A stretch of 64,000 nt of DNA from Ignavibacteria bacterium (GTDB lineage: Bacteria; Bacteroidota; Ignavibacteria; Tepidaquicellales; Tepidaquicellaceae). Every line of letters starts with the position of its first letter. The stretch's first letter is position 1. Where the stretch lies: NCBI GenBank assembly GCA_016710985.1, contig JADJTX010000007.1, forward strand, positions 91,672 to 155,671. Direction: 5' to 3'. The position numbers and the translations under genes are program-made. The notes below the pieces were generated by a model. That model ran no database searches. It was given only the letters and a program-made list of their open reading frames with translations, and was not told where the DNA came from. Of this stretch, positions 9,285 to 19,145 are shown one piece after another.

Positions 9285-10766
9285 ATGACATCAAATACAG
9301 AATTAAATATGTATTTTAATTCTTACATTAGTATTATTTTAAATAAACCACCTTCAATGGACGAAGCAGTAATCTTCTTATCGCGTCTCCAGTTTGCTTT
9401 AACAAACATATTCCACTATTTTTATCCTCCATTTTCAATCGGCCTCGGAGTATTCCTTGTAATATCGGAAGGTATCTACATGAAAACGAAGAAGTTGCTT
9501 TGGCTTCAGATCACACGATTTTGGATAAAAGTATTTGCTTTGACGTTTACAATCGGAGTTGCTACGGGTATTCCTATGGAGTTTCAGTTCGGGACCAACT
9601 GGGCTAACTACTCGCGTTATGTGGGTGATGTCTTTGGGAGTGCACTGGCTGCCGAAGGAATATTTGCTTTCTTTCTTGAATCCGGATTTCTTGCAATACT
9701 TGTTTTCGGCTCCGGGAAAGTTTCTCCGAGGTTTCATTACTTCAGCACGATAATGGTTTGTCTCGGGGCTCACTTCAGTGCAGTCTGGATAGTCATTGCG
9801 AATGCATGGATGCAGACGCCTGCAGGATTTGAAGTTGTAATGGGACCGAACGGAATGCGTGCGGAAATAGTTGACTTCTGGGCGATGGTGTTCAATCCTT
9901 CATCAATGATCAGATTAACTCACGTTATAATGGGCTGCTGGCTTGCCGGAGCTTTCTTTGTATTGAGTGTAAGCGCATGGTATATTTTAAAAAACAAATA
10001 TACTGACTTTGCGAAGTCGTCAATGAAAGTTGCATTAATAATTGCTGTAGTAATTTCCTTATTGCAAATGTTTGTTTCAGGCGATAAGAGCGCGGAGATC
10101 GTTCACAAATATCAGCCGGCAAAATTTGCTGCAATGGAAGGTCATTGGAAGACAGGTGCAGCCGATATGACGATCATTGGATACATTGATGAAAGTGCCG
10201 GAGAAACTAAAGGGATCAAAATCCCAGGGCTCACAAGTTTTCTGATAGACTTCGATGCATCATTACCGGTCATCGGGCTCGATTCAATTCCTGTAAATGA
10301 AAGACCTCCTCTGCAGATAACTTTCCAGAGCTATCATATAATGATATCTACTGGTGTGACTTTGATATTGCTGTCACTGCTTGGCTGCTTTCTCTGGTGG
10401 AGGGGAAAGCTATATAGTGCGAGATATGTCTTATGGATGTTTGTATTTTCTGTTTTCCTTCCTGTGATCGCAAATACAGCCGGATGGATAACGGCGGAAG
10501 TCGGACGGCAGCCATGGATTGTTCAGGGTCTGATGAAAACTGCAGATGGAGTTTCACCGAATCTTTCGTCAGATCAGTTATACTTTTCCAATATATTGTT
10601 TTTCATTTTATATCTTATGCTGTTCATAGTTTTCATATATGTGCTTAACAATAAAATACAGCATGGTCCTGAACCTTTAGATGAAATTGATACAAAGAGT
10701 TCACTGATAAAGCTTCCTCAGAGAATAAGAGAAATTTTAGATTCAAAAAGAAGAAATAAATATTAA
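9285..10766 (+). CDS. cydA: cytochrome bd-type quinol oxidase subunit I
   Basis: CydA oxidises quinol and reduces O2 at the haem b558/b595/d centres in the inner membrane. Visible signatures are RLQFALTNIFHYFYPP with a haem ligand His, the GTNWANYSRYVGDVFGS segment, the short Q-loop (HKYQPAKFAAMEGHW) and the conserved GRQPWIVQGLM. It has about nine hydrophobic helices. The start at 9285 gives an extended N-terminus; MDEAVIFLSRLQF at 9358 is an alternative closer to the family length. cydB follows after 3 bases, so the two form an operon. Confidence 0.95.
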   Translation: MTSNTELNMYFNSYISIILNKPPSMDEAVIFLSRLQFALTNIFHYFYPPFSIGLGVFLVISEGIYMKTKKLLWLQITRFWIKVFALTFTIGVATGIPMEFQFGTNWANYSRYVGDVFGSALAAEGIFAFFLESGFLAILVFGSGKVSPRFHYFSTIMVCLGAHFSAVWIVIANAWMQTPAGFEVVMGPNGMRAEIVDFWAMVFNPSSMIRLTHVIMGCWLAGAFFVLSVSAWYILKNKYTDFAKSSMKVALIIAVVISLLQMFVSGDKSAEIVHKYQPAKFAAMEGHWKTGAADMTIIGYIDESAGETKGIKIPGLTSFLIDFDASLPVIGLDSIPVNERPPLQITFQSYHIMISTGVTLILLSLLGCFLWWRGKLYSARYVLWMFVFSVFLPVIANTAGWITAEVGRQPWIVQGLMKTADGVSPNLSSDQLYFSNILFFILYLMLFIVFIYVLNNKIQHGPEPLDEIDTKSSLIKLPQRIREILDSKRRNKY

Positions 10767-10769
10767 TTT

Positions 10770-11786
10770 ATGGATCTGAACACTATCTGGTTTATACTTA
10801 TAATAGCGCTACTCACCGGGTATGCAATACTTGACGGTTTTGATTTCGGTGTCGGCATTTTGCATTTGTTTCACAAGACGGACGAAGAAAGAAGAATATC
10901 CATAAACAGCATCGGACCTCTTTGGGACGGTAATGAAGTATGGCTTGTAGTCGGAGGAGGAGCTTTGTTCGCAGCTTTCCCTGAAGTTTATGCAACAGTC
11001 TTTTCGGGATTTTATAATGCTTTCATACTTTTATTAATGATGCTGATATTCAGAGGTGTGGCGATTGAATTCAGAAGCAAAAGAGAAAGTCCAAAATGGA
11101 GAAAAGGCTGGGATATTTTTTTTAGCGCGGGAAGTCTTGGCGCTGCGTTATTGTTTGGAATAGCATTCGGAAATTTGGCGAGAGGTGTTCCTTTGGATGA
11201 AAAGAAAAATATTATCAGCGGATTCATTGATCTGCTTAACCCATATTCCATACTGGTCGGACTGACTGCTGTATCTTTGCTTACACTTCACGGAGCAATA
11301 TTTCTGATTATGAAAACCCAAGGTGAAATGAGAGAGCGTATTAGCAGACAAATCAAAAAACTAATATTTGTTTTTATTTCGCTTTATGTCATCACAACTA
11401 TTGCAACTTTCATTTACCAGCCGCATTTGCTGGAAGTCTTTAAAAATAATATCTGGCTGGGAATTATTCCAATCGCTACATTACTGCTTGTATTAAATCT
11501 TCCGAGAGAGATTCATTTCAAACGTGAGTTCAAAGCATTTCTTTCATCTTCAGGGACAATCGCATTACTGATCTCATTGGTAGCGATAGGACTTTTTCCC
11601 GATCTTGTTTACTCAAATCCTAATCCGCAAAACAGTTTAAATATATACAACTCAGCATCATCGAAAGGTACCCTTTCAATAATGCTGATCATTGCGTGCA
11701 TCGGCGCTCCTCTTGTGATGAGTTATACAATTGCAGTTTACTGGATATTCAGAGGGAAGACAAAACTTGATAAGAATAGCTATTAG
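10770..11786 (+). CDS. cydB: cytochrome bd-type quinol oxidase subunit II
   Basis: CydB is the structural partner of CydA. The protein opens with LTGYAILDGFDFGVG, followed by the highly conserved GPLWDGNEVWLVVGGGALFAAFPEVYA spread over residues 48-75, and has eight or more hydrophobic helices in 338 residues. It begins 3 bases after cydA and shares its transcript. No CydX-like small subunit was recognised downstream. Confidence 0.95.
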   Translation: MDLNTIWFILIIALLTGYAILDGFDFGVGILHLFHKTDEERRISINSIGPLWDGNEVWLVVGGGALFAAFPEVYATVFSGFYNAFILLLMMLIFRGVAIEFRSKRESPKWRKGWDIFFSAGSLGAALLFGIAFGNLARGVPLDEKKNIISGFIDLLNPYSILVGLTAVSLLTLHGAIFLIMKTQGEMRERISRQIKKLIFVFISLYVITTIATFIYQPHLLEVFKNNIWLGIIPIATLLLVLNLPREIHFKREFKAFLSSSGTIALLISLVAIGLFPDLVYSNPNPQNSLNIYNSASSKGTLSIMLIIACIGAPLVMSYTIAVYWIFRGKTKLDKNSY

Positions 11787-12131
11787 AAATTATCTGAAGC
11801 AGGAGTTTTTAACCATTGAGGAGGACACTAAGAGTGATTATTCATCCCATCTTCTCTTTCCCAAGCTCCAAAGACTTTGTGAAAACGAATTCATAGATTA
11901 CCTCAAAGATTTGAAGACTCAAAGACTCTTTATTTGCAGAAATTTTTGACTCAGAGTCTGTTGAGACCCGGAGGTTTATCAATTGTTTTACTCAGCCTCC
12001 CCGGTTGGGAAAGTTGAAACATCTTAATTATTTCATAGTTAATTAATACAATTTGTGAAAGTTGTTTCATTCATATTTTTACATTTTATAAACCTTCCCG
12101 TATATTTATTTTCAATTTAAACAGGAATTTT
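11787..12131. other. intergenic, no gene seen
   Basis: The gap after cydB contains degenerate 'accattgaggaggacactaag' and 'tcaaagactctttatttg' stretches related to the dispersed repeats and an imperfect GGAGG/CCTCC inverted repeat near 11970-12000. An open frame through the start of this region only shadows the end of cydB. Promoter elements for the MFS gene presumably lie in the last 100 bases. Confidence 0.5.
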
Positions 12132-13376
12132 TTGGAAGTCTGGAGAAAAAATCTATACAGCATTTGGGTAGCGCAGTTTGTTGCAATGGTAGGGATGAGC
12201 ATGGTTATTCCCTTTCTTCCTTTTTTTATCCGGGAACTCGGCATTACAAATCACGATGAACTCGAGCACTGGAGCGGAATTGTTTTCAGCGGTCCGTTCA
12301 TTCTTTCATTTTTGCTTACTCCGGTCTGGGGAATGCTCGGAGATAAGTTCGGTAAAAAGACAATGGTCCTTCGGGCGATATTCGGACTTACAGTTTCACA
12401 ATTACTGATCGGATTCTCTGCTAATGTCGAACAATTATTTATTTTCAGAATGGTGCAGGGTGCAATTAGCGGTTTTATTGCTTCGTCACTCGCGTTGGTA
12501 TCTTCAGGTACACCGAAAGAGAAATCAGGCTATGCAATAGGAGTATTGCAGACTTCGATTTCCTCCGGTACTGTCATTGGACCCTTCATCGGAGGTTTCA
12601 TTGCGGATATGACTTCATACCGAACAGTATTCTTTGTTGCTTCTGCAATGTGTTTCATAAGCGGGATTTTAGTTTTGTTAAATGTAAATGAACCGTCTAC
12701 GATATCCTTTAAAAGAGTGTATTCTGTTTTCGAAAATTTAAAATATGTATTTGCAAATTCACAAATACTCATTGCGATGATGTCAATAACATTCATTCAG
12801 ATCTCCATAACCATCGCTCAGCCTGTATTCGCATTGTTCGTCGAATCCATTACAAAAGGAACTGAATACATCTCTACTTTGACCGGAGCAATATTCGGCA
12901 CACTCGGAATATTCAGTGTAATATCTTCTCCCTGGTGGGGAAGAAGAAATGACACTAAAAGTTTTAAGAAAAGCATAATCGTCGCAATATGCGGAGCTGC
13001 GTTTGCTTACTGTCTCCATACATTCATTACCAATCCCTATTGGCTTTTTCCGGTAAGAGCTTTTTTGGGTTTATGCATAGGGGGAATAATTCCGGTTATT
13101 TATGCTTATATTAATAAAAACATTTCTGATGACAGAAAGGGAGGGGTCATGGGAATTGCATCGAGCTTTACTCTTTTCGGAAATCTTGTCGGTCCGCTGC
13201 TTTGTACTTTATTGCTATATGAAATTCAGCTGAAGTATATTTTTTTAATTGCCGGTATAATGCTCTTTGGCAATGCCGCTCTGATTTTCCATAAAGTAAA
13301 AGAAAATAAAAGAAATGTTATTACAAAAAATGATATAATTGCGGAAGACAATGTTGTAATGAACAATGAACAATGA
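12132..13376 (+). CDS. MFS transporter, drug-efflux-like
   Basis: The 414-residue protein has twelve predicted membrane helices. The loop 2-3 motif A (GMLGDKFGKKTMVLRA) is clear, and the helix-5 segment SSGTVIGPFIGGFIADM matches the proton-antiporter motif C region (GxxxGPxxGG) of multidrug exporters such as MdtG or TetA. The start at 12132 is a TTG. The substrate is not predictable. The C-terminal tail (NVVMNNEQ) runs into the following heptamer array, as in the gene at 5176-6093. Confidence 0.85.
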   Translation: MEVWRKNLYSIWVAQFVAMVGMSMVIPFLPFFIRELGITNHDELEHWSGIVFSGPFILSFLLTPVWGMLGDKFGKKTMVLRAIFGLTVSQLLIGFSANVEQLFIFRMVQGAISGFIASSLALVSSGTPKEKSGYAIGVLQTSISSGTVIGPFIGGFIADMTSYRTVFFVASAMCFISGILVLLNVNEPSTISFKRVYSVFENLKYVFANSQILIAMMSITFIQISITIAQPVFALFVESITKGTEYISTLTGAIFGTLGIFSVISSPWWGRRNDTKSFKKSIIVAICGAAFAYCLHTFITNPYWLFPVRAFLGLCIGGIIPVIYAYINKNISDDRKGGVMGIASSFTLFGNLVGPLLCTLLLYEIQLKYIFLIAGIMLFGNAALIFHKVKENKRNVITKNDIIAEDNVVMNNEQ

Positions 13377-13493
13377 GCAATGAACAATGAGCAATTAACA
13401 ATGAATAATGAACAATGAGCAATTAACAATGAATACTCAATACTCAATACTCAATACTCAATACTTAATACTTAATACTTAAAACTTAATACT
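13358..13493. repeat. compound heptamer array: CAATGAA/CAATTAA then AATACTC then AATACTT
   Basis: Three distinct heptamer types abut: about ten CAATGAA/CAATGAG/CAATTAA units, about four AATACTC units, and then AATACTT/AAAACTT units. The array supplies the stop codon of the MFS gene and ends immediately before the TTG start of the next gene. Confidence 0.9.
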
Positions 13494-13495
13494 GT

Positions 13496-13840
13496 TTGAA
13501 CCAGCCAAAGAAAATAAAAAGGACAGATAATAATACTCTTCAAATAACCTGGAATGAAGATGAAGTGACTGAAACTTCTTTAACAGATCTTCGGGATAAT
13601 TGTCCGTGTGTTCATTGTAAAGGCGAGACTGTAATTTTCAGTTCATACATACCTATCAAATCACCGTTCAAAGCGGCCGGGTTTTATGAGATTGAAAAGA
13701 TCGAGCCTGTAGGAAATTATGCAGTGCAGATAATCTGGAAAGACAAACATAATACGGGAATTTATTCGTGGGAATATCTGAAAGAAATTTCTGATCCGGA
13801 TTTTAAGAATTCATCAGATTCTGATGAGTCTCAGGATTAA
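13496..13840 (+). CDS. DUF971-family protein
   Basis: The 114-residue protein matches the DUF971/GBBH-like N-terminal domain, seen in LRDNCPCVHCKGE and the closing YSWEYLKEI. In the DUF971 family this kind of Cys-containing small protein is linked by context to iron-sulfur proteins, but no function is established. The start is TTG at 13496, directly after the repeat array. Its last 4 bases overlap the end of the convergent RNase G gene. Confidence 0.8.
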   Translation: MNQPKKIKRTDNNTLQITWNEDEVTETSLTDLRDNCPCVHCKGETVIFSSYIPIKSPFKAAGFYEIEKIEPVGNYAVQIIWKDKHNTGIYSWEYLKEISDPDFKNSSDSDESQD

Positions 13841-15393
13841 TCAAACTCTTCAGTAATGTTCTTATTCAGTTTTTTTGAAAAGACTGTGAATTCATCCAAT
13901 GCTAATGACTCATCCTCATCAAGTTTTATTAAGAGAAAATTCTTGAACCTCATTTGAGTTAACTTGCTGATGAATCCTTCTGTGAGATAATTTTTAATAT
14001 AGGGATTTACTTTGAGAGTAATGCTCATGCCGTTATTACCTCCTTTATATCTTCTGATCCATCTTTCCATACGGTTCATGAATGTTGATTTCGATTGAAC
14101 GTGTCCTGTGCCTCTGCACATCGGACAGATATCTGAAATGGTGTGAATGATATTCTGTCTTACTCTCTGACGTGTAATTTCAACGATTCCGAATTCACTC
14201 ACCGGAAGTATGGTTGCTTTCGCCCTGTCATTCCTGAATTCCTTTTTAACTTCTTCGTAAAGCCGTCTCCTGTTTTTTTCATCATACAGGTCAATGAAAT
14301 CTATGACGATTATCCCGCCGATGTCCCGCAGCCTTATCTGACGAACTATTTCTTTTGCGGATTCAAGATTTGTATTGAGTGAGTTAACTTCCTGATCGCG
14401 GTGTCTTGCATATTTCCCGCTATTCACATCGACGACTGTCATTGCTTCGGTTGCCTCAATGATTATGTATCCGCCGTTTTTCAGCCAGACTTTTCGCTGA
14501 AGTGATTCTTCGATCTGCTTTTCAATATTATATACATCAAATAAAGGCTGATCCGAATTATACATTTCAATCTTATCTGAAAATTCCGGTGAGGTCTCAT
14601 CAACATAAAGTTTTATATCCCTGAATATCTTTTTCGAGTCAATAATTACTTTTGAAATATCTTCCTTAAACAGATCTCTTACTACTGATGAAGTAGTTGA
14701 TACATCTTTATGTAGTATAAGCGGGGACTTTGAAGTTTTAAGCTTTGCCTGAATTTCATTCCAGGTTTTTATCAGAGTATTCAGGTCATCCGTAATTAAA
14801 CTTTCATCCTGTCCTGCTGCAACGGTTCTAATGATGATCCCGAATCCCTTTGGCAGATTTGTCTTTACAATGCTTCTTAAACGTCTTTTCTCTTTTGGAT
14901 TAAAGATTTTTTTAGAGAGTCCGATTTTTTTCTCAAAGGGAATTAAAACAAGATATCTTCCGGGGATTGAAACCTTGGATGTAACCCGGAATCCTTTATT
15001 TCCTACAGGTTCTTTAGTGATCTGGACTATTATGTCCTGACCTCTTTCCAGATTGGGATTTCTGTTATTGTCATTTTTGGAATAGCTTGGAACGGTTTCC
15101 TCTTCATCATCGTCGTCCTCTTCTATGTCCGAATCATCACCGATTATCGCTGAATATTCATCAAGAGAACTTCCGATATCCGAGAAATGGAGAAAGGCAT
15201 CCTGTTGAAACCCGAGGTCAATAAAAGCGGCTCTTATTCCCGGAATTACCTTGCCTATTTTTCCAAGATAAATATCGCCGACATTTCGCTCTTTATCGGG
15301 TGTATCAAGAAAAAATTCGGCAAGCTTACCGTCTTCAGTAATTGCAATTCTTACATCTTCAGAAATAGAGTTGATTAGAATGACTTTTTTCAT
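13837..15393 (-). CDS. rng: ribonuclease G/E family endoribonuclease
   Basis: The enzyme cleaves single-stranded RNA in rRNA maturation and mRNA decay. The N-terminal S1-like part is split by an acidic insert (DDSDIEEDDDDEEE around residues 85-100). The catalytic domain contains VVDVNSGKYA and GGIIVIDFIDL, with two metal-binding Asp residues. The zinc-link motif CPMCRGTGH lies near the end. At 518 residues it lacks the long disordered scaffold tail of RNase E and is RNase G-like. It lies just downstream of rho on the same strand. Confidence 0.92.
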   Translation of the reverse strand: MKKVILINSISEDVRIAITEDGKLAEFFLDTPDKERNVGDIYLGKIGKVIPGIRAAFIDLGFQQDAFLHFSDIGSSLDEYSAIIGDDSDIEEDDDDEEETVPSYSKNDNNRNPNLERGQDIIVQITKEPVGNKGFRVTSKVSIPGRYLVLIPFEKKIGLSKKIFNPKEKRRLRSIVKTNLPKGFGIIIRTVAAGQDESLITDDLNTLIKTWNEIQAKLKTSKSPLILHKDVSTTSSVVRDLFKEDISKVIIDSKKIFRDIKLYVDETSPEFSDKIEMYNSDQPLFDVYNIEKQIEESLQRKVWLKNGGYIIIEATEAMTVVDVNSGKYARHRDQEVNSLNTNLESAKEIVRQIRLRDIGGIIVIDFIDLYDEKNRRRLYEEVKKEFRNDRAKATILPVSEFGIVEITRQRVRQNIIHTISDICPMCRGTGHVQSKSTFMNRMERWIRRYKGGNNGMSITLKVNPYIKNYLTEGFISKLTQMRFKNFLLIKLDEDESLALDEFTVFSKKLNKNITEEFD

Positions 15394-15420
15394 AGGGGCA
15401 ATAGTATGATCAACAAGACC

Positions 15421-16717
15421 TTAAGAATTCATAGATGCTAAAAACTCCTTGTTCGATTTTGTTCCTTTCAGCTTGCCCAGCAAAAATTCCATTGCTTCTA
15501 CAGGATTATAGTCTGAAAGAAGCTTTCTCAAAAGCCAGACCCGGTTCAGAGTTTCATTTGTCAGAAGCAGTTCTTCTTTTCTTGTTCCTGATTTATTCAG
15601 ATCAATAGCGGGGAATACTCTTCTGTCGGAGATTCTTCTGTCGAGAACAATTTCCATATTTCCTGTCCCTTTAAATTCTTCGAATATGACTTCATCCATT
15701 CTGCTTCCTGTTTCAATTAAAGCAGTCGCAATAATCGTTAGACTTCCTCCCTCATCTATGTTTCTTGCAGCTCCGAAAAATCTCTTCGGCTTATGTAATG
15801 CATTTGCATCAACACCTCCGGATAAAATCTTTCCGCTATGCGGAATAACCGTATTATGAGCTCTTGCAAGACGGGTTATGCTGTCAAGCAGTATTACCAC
15901 ATCTTTTTTTGCTTCAATAAGACGCTTTGCTTTCTGCAAAACTATCTCGGAAACCTGTACGTGTCTTTCCGGCGGTTCATCAAAGGTAGAGCTGATAACC
16001 TCTGCATTAACATTCCTTTCCATATCAGTAACTTCTTCCGGCCGTTCGTCTATAAGAAGAACTATCAAGTGAACTTCTGGGTGATTTCTTGTGATACTAT
16101 TGGCAAGTGTCTGTAGTAATATTGTCTTTCCGCTTTTGGGAGGTGAAACTATCAAACCTCTCTGACCTTTACCGACCGGAGTAAACATATCCATTATTCT
16201 CATTGAATATTCACCCGGAGCAGTTTCAAGATTTATTTTTTCCTGTGCATAAAGAGGTGTAAGATTATCGAATAATATTCTGTCGCGTATCGTGTCTGGG
16301 TTTTCAAAATTTACTGCTTCTACTTTCAGTAAAGCAAAAAATCTCTCTCCTTCTTTGGGCGGTCTTACCTGTCCGCTTACAGTATCCCCGGTCCTTAGTA
16401 AAAACTTTTTTAATCTGTGATGGTGAAACATATATGTCATCAGGTGACGGAAGATAATTGTAGTCCACTGAACGAAGGAATCCGTATCCATCCGGTAAAA
16501 CTTCAAGTACTCCGACAGCAAAAGCAAATCCGTCCTTTTTTGTCTGAGCTTCTATTATTTTGAATATTAGTTCCTGCTTTTTAAGATCGCTGTATCCTGA
16601 AACATTCAGATCTTTCGCCAGTTCAATCAACTCTGAAACTTTTCGAGATTTCAAATCTGTAACATTTTTTGAATCTGAAAAAGAAGCAGCTTTGGTAGTG
16701 TTGTTCTTTGTATCCAT
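15421..16717 (-). pseudogene. rho: transcription termination factor Rho, split by one frameshift
   Basis: Rho is the hexameric RNA-dependent ATPase that ends transcription. The 5' frame (16717 to about 16400) carries the Rho N-terminal domain (SELIELAKDLNVSGYSDLKK) and the start of the RNA-binding cold-shock domain (VLPDGYGFLR, DDIYVSPSQI). The 3' frame carries the rest: RTGDTVSGQVRPPKEGE, the P-loop PPKSGKT, the Walker B segment VVILLDSITRLARA, and ILSGGVDANALHKPKRFFGAARN. Conserved residues are continuous if one base is removed near 16400-16412, between a run of A and a run of T. Because rho is nearly universal and this copy is otherwise perfect, a sequencing error is the likeliest explanation. 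Confidence 0.93.
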
Positions 16718-17088
16718 TTTTTGATCCTTTCGTGATGGGATATAAACCGAGGGTAACTCTTTTGTTTGTTTAATTTATAAGATTGTTAATTAATAAATGT
16801 GATGAATTCAATAAGATTTAAATAATTTCCTTAGAAGTATTAAGGTGTGTTATTTGATGCCGTCAAAACTATTACATATAATAAAAAGTATCAAGTTATA
16901 AAGTTTAATTTCCTTAAAAATAAAAAATCAGATAATTCAGTGTTTTTAACGTAAGTATTCAGTAATTGTTATTAAGAAGGGATATGATCATCGTGTTGCC
17001 GGATAATGTACCGGGAAAAAGTCAGGGAATTAAAATAATAATCAAATTAAAATTGAATTTTCATCAGTAAATATTTATTTTATAAAAT
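16718..17088. other. divergent intergenic region, no gene seen
   Basis: An AT-rich 371-base gap lies between divergent genes and presumably holds promoters for rho (minus) and the glycosyltransferase (plus). No repeat array, RNA or clear hairpin was recognised. Confidence 0.4.
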
Positions 17089-19077
17089 ATGAAAAAATTA
17101 AAAGTTTCAGATAAGAAAAAGAGAACGAGCAGGGATGATTATACCAATTACAATTTTGAAAATCATTTCAAACCGAAAAAACCCTTCAGAATATTAATTT
17201 ATGCACTTGTAATATTATTACCAGTTGTTCTGTCATATCTGTTTATCAGATCAGCCAAAATCGAAAACGGAGTCTTTAGTTTCCCTCTTGATGATCCGTG
17301 GATACATCTTACTTTTGCAAAAAACTTAGCTCAGTATTTCAGTTTTTCTTATTTTAAATCTGAAATGGTGACAGCCGGTTCGACTTCTCCCCTTTATACT
17401 TTTATACTCTCATTGTTTTTTTTTATATCGGGAAACGAAATGGAGATAAGTTATATTTTAGGAATGATATTTTTTGCGGCTGCATCTTTTGCATTTTATA
17501 AGCTTTGTAATCTTGAGTTTGATAATCAGATCATATTCGCACTGATTTGTTCGGGAATTTTCATTATGGACAAATGGATGAATTTCATAGCAGGCTCGGG
17601 GATGGAAACAACAATGTACATCTTAATACTTATTCTTTGCGCATATTTTTATAAGAAAAGAAGTGCGGTCCCGTTTGCTGTAATGCTGGGGCTGATTATG
17701 TGGACAAGACCTGACGGAGTAGCGTTCATAGCTGCCGTGATAGTCGATTACATTTTACTCTTAATTTATTCAAGAGGACAACTGAATCCGATCCTGTTTT
17801 CAGGCAGCGATCTTAAAAAGATAATCATAATATTTGCGGGTATACTGGGACTGTATTTTCTGATGAATTTTGCTTTATCAGGCTCTCTGTTACCGAATAC
17901 TTACAATGCTAAGCTGACATATTACTCACCGGAATTCAGAAGCAGGCTTGATTTTTTGAAACTTGAAGTATGGGAGTACTTTAAAACAGGAGCTTACTAT
18001 GTACTAATGATTGGGTTTCTGATGTCTGTTATAAGACTTATACACGACATTTATACTAAAAAGTATAATCCAAATACAATATACATCGTTTTTATTCTTG
18101 CACTGGTATTCATTTACTGGCTTAAGCTTCCGTATGCTCACAGATTCGGAAGATACATGATGCCTATAATTCCTTTCTTTATTTTATTGTCAGTGACCGG
18201 ATTCAGGGATTTTGCAAAACTGTTAAATAAATTTTCCGGTAATCCGTTGTTTGCAAGAATCATTTTCTATATATGGACAGGTATTATATTCTTTATGGGA
18301 ATGAAGGATTATGACGAATCAAAAGCTTTGTATGCAACTGAATGCAAATACATTTATCAAAGACAGGTCTCAGCTGCACTCTGGCTGAAAAAAAATACAA
18401 CTGAAAAAGATGTCATTGCTACTCATGATGTGGGAGCCATAGGATATTACAGCGGAAGAAAAATTGTGGATGTTGCCGGTCTTGTCACACCTGAACTCAT
18501 TAATAAAATCAATGATGCTGATTATGTTAAGTTCATGACAAAGTATTTAAAAGATAATAAAGTTACATATCTCGCTTTCCTCAGGGAATGGTACCGGGTT
18601 TCAAATCAAACACCGGTTTTTACGACAGTAAATACTCTTCCTCCGGAAGTAATGGAAGTTTATAAATTTAATCCGGATACACATATATTATCCAGAGAAG
18701 CAAATTCACTGCTTATGAATGCACAGTCTTTACTCAGACAAAAGGCATCTCCGCAGTTAAAATATGTGATGAACCGTGTACTGGAAATCGAACCAAACAG
18801 TTCACTTGCCTATTACTATTTAGCCTTCGCAGATTTTCTCGATAAGAATGATGTCAATTATGAAAAAAATATGCTCAAAGCAATTACATTGTTTCCTGAT
18901 TTCCGGGATGCTCAGGTGAGATTAGGAATATTTTACAAAAACCTCAAGAGGTATAATGAAGCGATAACTCACCTTCAAAGGGCAATTGAGATTGAACCGG
19001 ATAATGTCGAATATAAAAAATACTTAAAGGAAGTGCAGGATCTGATGAAATCAAACCAGGCTCCTCCTGCTAATTAA
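17089..19077 (+). CDS. GT-C-fold membrane glycosyltransferase with C-terminal TPR repeats
   Basis: The 662-residue protein has a cytoplasmic basic N-terminus, then about ten membrane helices. The first extracytoplasmic loop contains the acidic motif LDDPWIHLTFAKNL typical of GT-C enzymes that use polyprenyl-phosphate sugars. 'VTAGSTSPLYT' and 'MWTRPDG' also match the family. The last 100 residues form TPR units (SSLAYYYLAFADFL, FRDAQVRLGIFYKN, RYNEAITHLQRAIEIEPDN), which usually bind partners. The donor and acceptor are unknown. MltG follows 68 bases downstream. Confidence 0.75.
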   Translation: MKKLKVSDKKKRTSRDDYTNYNFENHFKPKKPFRILIYALVILLPVVLSYLFIRSAKIENGVFSFPLDDPWIHLTFAKNLAQYFSFSYFKSEMVTAGSTSPLYTFILSLFFFISGNEMEISYILGMIFFAAASFAFYKLCNLEFDNQIIFALICSGIFIMDKWMNFIAGSGMETTMYILILILCAYFYKKRSAVPFAVMLGLIMWTRPDGVAFIAAVIVDYILLLIYSRGQLNPILFSGSDLKKIIIIFAGILGLYFLMNFALSGSLLPNTYNAKLTYYSPEFRSRLDFLKLEVWEYFKTGAYYVLMIGFLMSVIRLIHDIYTKKYNPNTIYIVFILALVFIYWLKLPYAHRFGRYMMPIIPFFILLSVTGFRDFAKLLNKFSGNPLFARIIFYIWTGIIFFMGMKDYDESKALYATECKYIYQRQVSAALWLKKNTTEKDVIATHDVGAIGYYSGRKIVDVAGLVTPELINKINDADYVKFMTKYLKDNKVTYLAFLREWYRVSNQTPVFTTVNTLPPEVMEVYKFNPDTHILSREANSLLMNAQSLLRQKASPQLKYVMNRVLEIEPNSSLAYYYLAFADFLDKNDVNYEKNMLKAITLFPDFRDAQVRLGIFYKNLKRYNEAITHLQRAIEIEPDNVEYKKYLKEVQDLMKSNQAPPAN

Positions 19078-19145
19078 GTTTTTAAATTTAATATTGTTTC
19101 CAATGTCAGTACCGGTCATATTTTTTCACAACTGAAAACCATGTC

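Noticed and set aside
16398..16414. Programmed -1 frameshift at an A-rich slippery site in rho
   Set aside because: The frame needed is +1, and a -1 slip gives a quick stop, so the slippery-heptamer model does not fit.
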